Positions 1 to 5,906 of a stretch of 8,397 nt of DNA are shown in pieces (position 1 is the stretch's first letter; the number at the start of each line of letters is the position of its first letter). Source of the stretch: Akkermansiaceae bacterium (GTDB lineage: Bacteria; Verrucomicrobiota; Verrucomicrobiia; Verrucomicrobiales; Akkermansiaceae); assembly GCA_025457805.1 (NCBI GenBank), contig JALOTR010000085.1, positions 1 to 8,397 on the forward strand, given 5' to 3'. A program made the translations under genes and the position numbers. The notes under the pieces are model-generated. The model saw only the letters and a list, made by a program, of their open reading frames with translations. It was not told the origin of the DNA and searched no databases.

Positions 1-201
1 ACCCGCGTGAACAGCCTGCGCAAAGACGGCTACGAGAGCATCACCGCCGTCAATTTCAATGGCAGTCTGGGAAAACTCCTCGCGGGCGATACAGTTTACA
101 TCACACTTGGAAACAATGGGAACGATGGCAATGGCAGTCATGATATCTACGATGCCTTCGATGCCTGCATCATCGACTTCCAGTTGCTGAGGGAACCCTG
201 A
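1..201 (+). CDS. Secreted-domain paralogue, 3' end only (5' end outside window)
   Basis: The frame is open from base 1 and ends at TGA 199-201, giving 66 residues of a longer protein. The segment with NFNGSLG, then AGDTVYITLGNNG, and finally IIDFQL aligns residue for residue with the C-terminal part of the conserved domain in the proteins at 352-1092 and 4637-5668, so this is a third copy of the same family. It has an extra stretch of about ten residues (DGNGSHDIYDAFDA region) just before the last strand. Unlike the others it stops four residues after FQL (LREP, stop), with no PEP-CTERM tail and no calcium-loop module. The GTG at 7 is only an internal codon; the true start lies upstream of the window. 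Function is unknown. By analogy with its relatives it is probably exported and folds as a beta-sandwich (inference). Confidence 0.85.
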   Translation, partial: TRVNSLRKDGYESITAVNFNGSLGKLLAGDTVYITLGNNGNDGNGSHDIYDAFDACIIDFQLLREP

Positions 202-271
202 GGCTTTCCGCCGGATGGCATCGGCACCCCGGATCCGCGTTGGATTGGAAAAAATGGCAATGCCCCGAAAT

Positions 272-283
272 TTTTCGCGAAAA
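272..283. promoter_or_regulatory. 12-bp perfect palindrome, possible operator upstream of the PEP-CTERM gene
   Basis: TTTTCGCGAAAA reads the same on both strands and lies 68 bases before the ATG at 352, in the 150-base gap after the preceding paralogue. The symmetry and position suit a dimeric regulator site, but no regulator gene is visible and no second full copy was found in the window. No convincing -35/-10 pair could be recognised nearby. Confidence 0.25.
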
Positions 284-308
284 CCGCCATACCCCGGCTC
301 ATACAACG

Positions 309-325
309 CGAGTTTCGCCAACTCG
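309..325 (+). other. Small hairpin in the leader of the PEP-CTERM gene
   Basis: CGAGTT (309-314) and AACTCG (320-325) form a perfect 6-bp stem around a 5-base loop, TCGCC. It ends 26 bases before the ATG at 352. There is no following T-run, so it is not a terminator. It could be a leader RNA structure or chance. Confidence 0.25.
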
Positions 326-351
326 AGCCGCTTCATTTCCCTAACGAACCC

Positions 352-1092
352 ATGAAAAAAACCATCCTCTTGCTTAGCGCCACCATCGTGCTCACCGCAG
401 GCATCAGCTCCGCCGCCGTCATCGCGGACTTCGCCGCGGAGTTCCCCACCTCCACTCTTGGCATCGGCCAACCCTTCAGTGGCACGGAAACGCCTGCAAC
501 GGGATGGAGATATATGTGGAATCCAACAGGGGCGATGGGAACCGCATCCAGTTATCAATCATTGGTCACCAATACGGTCGCCACCTTTCCCGGCTTCGGA
601 GGAACAAGCCCGATGTTTACCAACGTCGGCAATGTCGCCTTCAACGCCACCGGCCAAGGCAATTACCGCTTCGGTCGGATTGGACTCACCTCCTTTCACC
701 CGGGTATATTTGTTACGGGAACCGACTATCGTGGCATCATTGCCTACACCATCCAAGCGGGCGAAGCTGGCACCATCAACATCACCAACAGCTCGTTTGC
801 CAAACTGGTAAACACCAGCAGCAACGGTGTGGGTCTCGATATTTATGTCAATAATACGCTGATCAGCAGTTTGAGCAAAAACGGCTTCAACAGCCTCAGC
901 TCTTCGGACTTCAATGGCAGCCTTGGAAATCTTTCCGTTGGCGATACGGTGTATGTTTCGATCGGAAACAACGGCGAAGCCAACAACGACGCCAGCGTGA
1001 TCAACTTCCAGCTCGAGAGCATTCCGGAGCCATCTGCGGCCCTGTTCGGCAGCCTTGGCATGCTTGCCTTGCTGCGCCGCCGCCGCGGATGA
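352..1092 (+). CDS. PEP-CTERM sorting-domain secreted protein
   Basis: A 246-residue exported protein of unknown function. Residues 1-21 are a signal peptide (MKK, a hydrophobic core, then SSA before AVIADF). Residues 22-221 are one conserved domain shared with the proteins at 1-201 and 4637-5668, with a WNP motif near 56-58, FGRIGLTS near 107-114, AYTIQAGEAG at 131-140, LDIYVNNTL at 162-170 and SVGDTVYVSIGNN at 195-207. The 'AYTI..GE.G.I.I', 'YVN.TL' and 'GDTVY' pattern resembles small beta-sandwich modules found in secreted polysaccharide-acting proteins (inference, not a named family). Residues 224-246 are a PEP-CTERM tail: PEP at 225-227, a hydrophobic segment, then RRRR at 242-245. In known systems this tail is recognised by an exosortase, which cleaves it during surface or extracellular-matrix delivery. 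No exosortase gene is in the window. The start is fixed by the signal peptide; no Shine-Dalgarno is evident. A terminator follows directly. Confidence 0.93.
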   Translation: MKKTILLLSATIVLTAGISSAAVIADFAAEFPTSTLGIGQPFSGTETPATGWRYMWNPTGAMGTASSYQSLVTNTVATFPGFGGTSPMFTNVGNVAFNATGQGNYRFGRIGLTSFHPGIFVTGTDYRGIIAYTIQAGEAGTINITNSSFAKLVNTSSNGVGLDIYVNNTLISSLSKNGFNSLSSSDFNGSLGNLSVGDTVYVSIGNNGEANNDASVINFQLESIPEPSAALFGSLGMLALLRRRRG

Positions 1093-1114
1093 TCCCGGGA
1101 GCATGCCCATCCGC
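1085..1114 (+). other. Hairpin spanning the stop codon of the PEP-CTERM gene
   Basis: GCGGATG (1085-1091) is the exact reverse complement of CATCCGC (1108-1114), giving a 7-bp stem that covers most of the stop codon at 1090-1092. Its right arm shares two bases (1113-1114) with the left arm of the terminator that follows, so the two structures cannot both be complete. Whether this matters for termination is unknown. Confidence 0.35.
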
Positions 1115-1154
1115 CACCTTTCACGCCGTGCGGTCACTGGAGGGTGGCTTTTTT
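1113..1154 (+). terminator. Rho-independent terminator after the PEP-CTERM gene, just before the sulfatase
   Basis: GCCACCTT (1113-1120) pairs with AGGGTGGC (1141-1148) as an 8-bp stem with one G-U pair. It is followed immediately by TTTTTT (1149-1154). A smaller CAC/GTG stem (1122-1124 with 1128-1130) can form within the loop. This is the standard intrinsic terminator layout and ends the transcript of the gene at 352-1092. The U-tract ends only 31 bases before the sulfatase ATG at 1186, leaving little room for a separate promoter, so it may also act on sulfatase expression. Confidence 0.75.
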
Positions 1155-1185
1155 GGCAACCGACGGCATTTTTCTTTCTCCTTTC

Positions 1186-4100
1186 ATGAAGCTCCTTCCG
1201 CTCATCGCCCTTATCGCCAGCGTCTGCACTCCCCTCGCCAGCGCCCAGGCACCCAAGCCCAATATTATCTTCGTCCTCGTGGATGATCTCGGCTGGGGCG
1301 ATCTCGGGGTGTTCTTCCAGAATGGGCGCAGTGGAAATCAAAAGATCGCCACTCCCAAGCTGGATTCGTTTGCCAACGAGGGCACCCAACTCCGCCGCCA
1401 CTACTGCCCGGCCCCCGTCTGCGCGCCGTCCCGTGCGTCGCTTCTGTTAGGCGCTCACCAGGGCCACTCGAACATCCGCAACAGCCAGTTCGACCAGACG
1501 CTGGAAAACAACCACACCCTCGGCACCGTCATGCGCGGCGCGGGTTATGCCACCGCCTGTCTCGGCAAATGGGGCTTGCAGGGACCCGGCGTGCCCACCG
1601 CCCAACCGAGCCGCCCACAGCTCCGTGGTTTTGATTATTTCTTCGGCTACTCGTCCCACCGCTCCGCCCACATTCACTATCCGGAACAATTCGGATCCAC
1701 CACCGACGACCAGGGTCAGCCGCTCTCGTTTCTTGAAAACACCACCATCATCAACAGCCAGCTCGGCAAGTGTTACTCCACCGATCTCATCACCGCGCGG
1801 GCCAAGAAATGGATCATCGATCACCGCAGTGCCAGTCCCTCCCAGCCCTTCTTCATTTATCTAACCTATCCGGCCCCACACGCCCGTCTCGATGTTCCCA
1901 CCCAGGCCTATCCGGCCGGTGGTGGCGTTTCCGGCGGACTGCAATGGATCGGCACATCCGGAAACATGATCAACACCGCGTCAGGCACCATCAACTCGTG
2001 GATTCATCCGGACTACGCCTCCACACCCGGCTGGACCGATGCCGCGAAACGTTATGCCACCATGGTCCGCCGCATCGATGATGCCATCGGCGATCTCATC
2101 CAGACACTCGATGACCTCTCCATCGATGATGACACCCTCATCGTCTTTTCCTCTGACAACGGCCCCACCAATGAAGCGGGCCTCGGCGGAGCCTATACGT
2201 ATGACCCGCGCTTCTTCGATTCCTATGGCCCCTTCGAAGGCATCAAGCGGGATCTGCTCGAAGGTGGCACGCGTGTGCCCACCCTCGTCCGCTGGCCGGG
2301 CACCGTCACGGCAGGAGCCATCAATCAGACTCCCGCGCAGTTTCATGACTGGATGGCAACCTTCGCCCAATTCGCCGGCGTCCCGAAGCCCGCACGCGCC
2401 GATGGCGTCTCGCTGGCACCCATTCTAACAGGAATCGGCACACAGATCACACCGCAGGTTTACACCGAATTCTTCGTAAGCGGAAACACTCCGAGTTATA
2501 CACAATTTCCCACCCATGGAGGTGCTGTCCGCTCCCAGATGCAGTCGCTTTATCTGAACGGCTACAAGGGAGTCCGCACCAATCTATCATCCCATGCCAC
2601 CAATTTCCGCATCTACGATACCCTCAATGATCCTGCGGAAAGCACCAACCTCGCCGGCCAGCCAGGTGTGCCTACCCAACAGCAATTCAAGGACCGCGTC
2701 CTGCAGTTGCGCCGTGTCAGCTCCAGCAATTCCCGCTCCTACGACAGCGAGCCAATCCCCGCCATCACCCCGCCTGCCGTGGTCAATGGGCTCGATTACC
2801 GCGCCTATGAAATGACCACGCCGTGGGTGCCAGACTGGAGCACACAAACCAGTGTCGCCACCGGCAATGTCCCCACCCCCAATCCGTCGGTGCGAACCCG
2901 CGCCGATCACATCGGCCTGCATTTTTCGGGATACATTCAAATCCCGACCGAAGGAACTTATACATTCCATCTCACCACCGACACAGGGGCCTTCATCCGC
3001 ATCCACGATGCACAGTTGTTGGACGCGGACTTTGGCTACACCGCCGGCACCGAGAAACCCTCCGGAACCATCCCGCTCAAGGCCGGTTATCATCCGATCC
3101 GCATCGACTATCGTCATGCCACCGCCGCCACTCATTCGTTCAACCTCCAATGGGAAGGCCCCGGCATTGCGAAACAAGCCATTCCGTCCAGCGTTTGGTT
3201 CCGTGCGGACATTCCCGTGCCAGTTCCGCCCAGCGCAGTGAACGACTCCGCCAACACCACACTCGGACAAGCCATCACCATTCCTGTGCTCTCGAATGAT
3301 AGCGACGATGGCTTCCCCCAGCCCTTGTCCATTGCATCTGTCAGCACTCCCACCCACGGCAGCGCAGTGATCGTTGGAAACTCGGTTCTTTACACACCCG
3401 CCGCAGGTTTCGTGGGTGAGGATTCATTTACTTATCTCATCAGTGATGGTCAGGACACCGATGAGGCCATCGTCTCGATCAATGTATTGCCGATCAGCAA
3501 TCTGACCTGGCTGCCCTTCGATGAAAGCTCGGGAAACAGCGCCAGCGATGCACTCGGCAACCCGATTGGAACCCTATCCAATTTCACCGGCACGCCATGG
3601 ATCGCAGGAAAACTGGGAAACGCGCTTTCCTTTGATGGTGTGAACGATGGCGTCGTTCTAACCAACAACAAAGGCATCACCGGCGGGGCCGCGCGCACCG
3701 TGAGCTTTTTCCTCAACGCCAACGCCAGCCAGACTGCCAACATCCGCCCGACCCTCGTCAGTTGGGGCACTGGCATTACTCCGGGAGTCACTGGCGCCCG
3801 TTTTGACATCAATCTCAATCACACCGGCAGTTATGTCCTGCGAGTGGAAGTCACCAATGCAGGTGTCAATTTCACCACTCCCACCCGCGGCGATCTTCGC
3901 GGCAAGGGTTGGGTCCACTGCGCGGTGGTGGTTCCCGCCAATGCGACCGTGGCACAAGTGCAAGGCTACCTTGATGGCCAAGCCGCCACCGCCACCCTCG
4001 AACCGTCGGCGGCAGGAGCCACGCTGATCAATACCTCCGCGCTTTATGATATCACCATCGGGCGTACCGGCCAAAGCGACCAACCACGCACCCTCAACGG

Positions 4101-4563
4101 GCTCATGGATGATGTCCGCATCTACCCGCGTGCCCTCAGCGCCACTGAGATCGCCGCACTCGCTTCACAGACTCCCGATGCAAACCTCGCGGACCTTTGG
4201 TATCATTCTTATACAGGCATCGACCAACCCACCTCGGGAAATTGGGCGGCAGACGGCGATCAGGATGGATTCAACAGCTTCCTCGAATTCGCCCTTGGTG
4301 GCAATCCGACCGCAAACTCGCAAACCATCGCTCCGCGAATGCCGGACACCGGTAACTTCATCTTCAACCGCCGCCTTGCCGGACTGCCCGCAAATGCTTA
4401 TGTGGCGGAAATTTCCCCGAATCTGCAAACGGGCTCCTGGAATGCGCTGGGAACCACTTCCACCGCTCCACATCCTGCACTGCCGGGCTTCGAGCAAGTC
4501 ACCGTCCAAGTGCCTACAGCAACCCGTAACTTCGTCCGACTTCGGGTGACGGGTGAACCATGA
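1186..4563 (+). CDS. Secreted multidomain type I sulfatase (sulfatase + PA14 + cadherin-like + LamG-like + calcium-loop C-terminal module)
   Basis: An exported sulfate-ester hydrolase of 1125 residues, about twice the usual 450-550. The start is placed at ATG 1186 because it begins a clean signal peptide (MKLLPLIALI, cleavage after the Ala at 20); an in-frame GTG at 1144 would add 14 residues inside the upstream terminator. The sulfatase domain covers about 25-510. Metal ligands are D33 and D34 (VDDLGWGD) and D324 and N325 (SSDNGP). CAPSR at 79-83 has the Cys converted to formylglycine in this family. PH is at 231-232, and K354 precedes GGTRVPTLVRWPG. The usual GKWH motif reads GKWG (127-130). 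Then come a PA14-like domain (about 530-675, often glycan binding), a cadherin-like domain with VLSNDSDDG and YTPAAGFVGEDSFTY (about 680-768), a LamG-like jelly roll (about 772-995, ending in LNGLMDDVRIYPRALS), and a terminal module with D1023, D1025, D1027, N1030 and E1034. The substrate is probably a sulfated polysaccharide, but it cannot be named from sequence. No anaerobic or FGE-type maturase gene is visible. Confidence 0.95.
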   Translation: MKLLPLIALIASVCTPLASAQAPKPNIIFVLVDDLGWGDLGVFFQNGRSGNQKIATPKLDSFANEGTQLRRHYCPAPVCAPSRASLLLGAHQGHSNIRNSQFDQTLENNHTLGTVMRGAGYATACLGKWGLQGPGVPTAQPSRPQLRGFDYFFGYSSHRSAHIHYPEQFGSTTDDQGQPLSFLENTTIINSQLGKCYSTDLITARAKKWIIDHRSASPSQPFFIYLTYPAPHARLDVPTQAYPAGGGVSGGLQWIGTSGNMINTASGTINSWIHPDYASTPGWTDAAKRYATMVRRIDDAIGDLIQTLDDLSIDDDTLIVFSSDNGPTNEAGLGGAYTYDPRFFDSYGPFEGIKRDLLEGGTRVPTLVRWPGTVTAGAINQTPAQFHDWMATFAQFAGVPKPARADGVSLAPILTGIGTQITPQVYTEFFVSGNTPSYTQFPTHGGAVRSQMQSLYLNGYKGVRTNLSSHATNFRIYDTLNDPAESTNLAGQPGVPTQQQFKDRVLQLRRVSSSNSRSYDSEPIPAITPPAVVNGLDYRAYEMTTPWVPDWSTQTSVATGNVPTPNPSVRTRADHIGLHFSGYIQIPTEGTYTFHLTTDTGAFIRIHDAQLLDADFGYTAGTEKPSGTIPLKAGYHPIRIDYRHATAATHSFNLQWEGPGIAKQAIPSSVWFRADIPVPVPPSAVNDSANTTLGQAITIPVLSNDSDDGFPQPLSIASVSTPTHGSAVIVGNSVLYTPAAGFVGEDSFTYLISDGQDTDEAIVSINVLPISNLTWLPFDESSGNSASDALGNPIGTLSNFTGTPWIAGKLGNALSFDGVNDGVVLTNNKGITGGAARTVSFFLNANASQTANIRPTLVSWGTGITPGVTGARFDINLNHTGSYVLRVEVTNAGVNFTTPTRGDLRGKGWVHCAVVVPANATVAQVQGYLDGQAATATLEPSAAGATLINTSALYDITIGRTGQSDQPRTLNGLMDDVRIYPRALSATEIAALASQTPDANLADLWYHSYTGIDQPTSGNWAADGDQDGFNSFLEFALGGNPTANSQTIAPRMPDTGNFIFNRRLAGLPANAYVAEISPNLQTGSWNALGTTSTAPHPALPGFEQVTVQVPTATRNFVRLRVTGEP

Positions 4564-4585
4564 TCCGCACCAACCCAAGATCATG
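4559..4585 (+). other. Inverted repeat over the sulfatase stop codon
   Basis: CATGATC (4559-4565) and GATCATG (4579-4585) form a perfect 7-bp stem with a 13-base loop. The left arm contains the sulfatase stop TGA (4561-4563). The right arm contains an in-frame ATG (4583) of the next gene. There is no T-run, so it is not an intrinsic terminator, and the sulfatase and the next gene may be co-transcribed. If it forms in RNA, it would hide the ATG at 4583 and leave the one at 4637 free. Confidence 0.4.
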
Positions 4586-4636
4586 AAACCCTCCAATCCC
4601 AACCAATTCCACGAACCCACAAAACCCATTGCTCCC

Positions 4637-5668
4637 ATGAAACCTTCATCACTTGCCGCTCTCGGCGCATCCTTCCTCATTGGTGCCCTGCCTGCATCCG
4701 CAGACGTCATCGCGGATTTCTCTGCGGACTTCCCATCCTCCACACTCGGCTCAGGCCAGCCTTTCAGCGGCACGGAAACCAGCGCAAGCGGCTGGCAATA
4801 TCTATGGAACCCCAACGGCGTGGTTGGAGTCTCCAGCAACTATCAGACACTCGTTCCCAACACCATTGCCACCTGGCCGGGATTCGGCGGTGTTTCTCCG
4901 ATGTTCACGAACCTCGGCAACAAGGCCTTCAACAGCACCGATCAGGGAAACTTCCGCTTCGGCCGGATCTCGCTGACTTCCATCCACGGTTCCGGCCAAG
5001 TCCCCGGCACCGGAGACTACCGCGCCATCGTCGCCTACACCATCCAAGCAGGCGAGGAGGGTCACATCACCATTGCCAACAGCACCTATGCAAAACTCGT
5101 GACAACGGCCAGCAATGGCGTGGACATCGACATCTATGTCAATGACACACTGAGGTCCGCATTCAGCATGAATGGATTCAACAGCCTCACCGCCACCGAT
5201 TTGGATGGCAGTCTCGGCAATCTCTCCGTCGGCGATACCGTATATATCACCATCGGCGACAACAACGACCCGAACAATGACGCCGGCGTGATTGACTTCC
5301 AACTCGAGCGCGGCCCCGCGATCGGATACGGCCCGTGGGTCACCACCTACGGAGTTCTCGAAGGCGAAAATGGCGATGACGACAAGGACGGCATCAGCAA
5401 CCTCGTCGAATATGCCCTTGGCCTCGACCCCAAGACATCCAATCCATCCCCAGGCACCTTCATGGGAAACACCCTGACCTTCAACAAGGGAGCGGATGTC
5501 AAGGAAGCCTATGATGTGGAGTTCAAGATCCAAACCACCATAACACTTGCCACTGATTCGTGGACGAATGCAGCTGCCACGGAAACATTGGACACGATCA
5601 GCTTCACGCTTCCACCGAATGAAGCCGGGGGCAAACTCTTCGCCCGACTTCTGGTGACGAAACTTTGA
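4637..5668 (+). CDS. Secreted paralogue with calcium-loop C-terminal module instead of PEP-CTERM
   Basis: A 343-residue exported protein of unknown function. ATG 4637 is chosen because it starts a typical signal peptide (MKPSSLAALG, cleavage after PASA at 22) and lines up with the start of the paralogue at 352. In-frame GTG 4553 and ATG 4583 would put a polar, Pro-rich 18-28 residue extension ahead of it, and GTG 4553 would overlap the sulfatase. Residues 23-225 match the conserved domain of the 352-1092 protein almost throughout: DVIADFSADFPSSTLG, FGGVSPMFTNLGN, AYTIQAGEEG, SVGDTVYITIGD and VIDFQLE. From about 228 the protein differs completely: a linker, then D247, D249, D251, N255 and E258 followed by YALGLDP, and a beta-rich tail to the end. 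This is the same type of module that ends the upstream sulfatase (DGDQDGFNSFLEFALGGNP). It lies 73 bases after the sulfatase with no terminator between, so the two probably form an operon (inference). Confidence 0.92.
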   Translation: MKPSSLAALGASFLIGALPASADVIADFSADFPSSTLGSGQPFSGTETSASGWQYLWNPNGVVGVSSNYQTLVPNTIATWPGFGGVSPMFTNLGNKAFNSTDQGNFRFGRISLTSIHGSGQVPGTGDYRAIVAYTIQAGEEGHITIANSTYAKLVTTASNGVDIDIYVNDTLRSAFSMNGFNSLTATDLDGSLGNLSVGDTVYITIGDNNDPNNDAGVIDFQLERGPAIGYGPWVTTYGVLEGENGDDDKDGISNLVEYALGLDPKTSNPSPGTFMGNTLTFNKGADVKEAYDVEFKIQTTITLATDSWTNAAATETLDTISFTLPPNEAGGKLFARLLVTKL

Positions 5669-5798
5669 ATGAATCGCTTTGGTCGTTCCGTTCTATCCCG
5701 CGATGCAGGCCGGCAGGGATGGTTGGAATCCTCACGGACTCCGACAAATTCACGGTTTCTTCTTCATTACACATCTTGCCTCTGGAGGGAGGCAACCC

Positions 5799-5845
5799 GA
5801 GGGTGGCGTGCGGTTTGGGTTTCCGCGCGCCACCCTCATTCTTTC
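5799..5845 (+). terminator. Strong hairpin terminator between convergent genes
   Basis: GAGGGTGGCGTGCGG (5799-5813) pairs with CCGCGCGCCACCCTC (5823-5837) as a 15-bp stem with one G-U pair, around the 9-base loop TTTGGGTTT. On the plus strand it is followed by ATTCTTTC (5838-5845), a moderate U-tract, so it most likely ends the rightward sulfatase/paralogue transcript. On the minus strand no T-run follows, though so stable a stem could also slow transcription leaving the GH28 gene. The rest of 5669-5906 holds no convincing gene. It has one weaker stem, ATCCC/GGGAT, around 5696-5725. Confidence 0.75.
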
Positions 5846-5906
5846 AGGCTCACGGAATGAATGGTGGAATGCGCTAAATCGTGGTTCTTCGATCTGTCAC
5901 CCAGGT

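Noticed and set aside
197..351. Possible frameshifted PEP-CTERM tail after the first paralogue (frame reading P-E-A-F-R-R)
   Set aside because: The continuing frame has no hydrophobic segment followed by an arginine cluster, so there is no sign of a lost tail from a simple frameshift.
1144..1185. Sulfatase starting at GTG 1144
   Set aside because: It would start inside the terminator and add 14 residues ahead of a perfect signal peptide that begins at ATG 1186.
559..1401. Long minus-strand reading frame (280 residues)
   Set aside because: It lies antisense to the PEP-CTERM gene and the sulfatase start, has no signal or domain, and crosses the terminator. Its resemblance to the minus-strand frame at 4802-5533 only mirrors the similarity of the sense paralogues.
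2587..3357. Minus-strand reading frame of 256 residues inside the sulfatase
   Set aside because: The sense frame has clear PA14 and cadherin-like domains through this stretch; the antisense protein shows no recognisable motif.
4553..4636. Third paralogue starting at GTG 4553 or ATG 4583
   Set aside because: It would place a polar Pro-rich extension before the signal peptide; the paralogue at 352 starts at the position equivalent to 4637.
4802..5533. Long minus-strand reading frame (243 residues)
   Set aside because: It is antisense to the third paralogue. The open frame is a by-product of GC-rich codon use in the sense gene.
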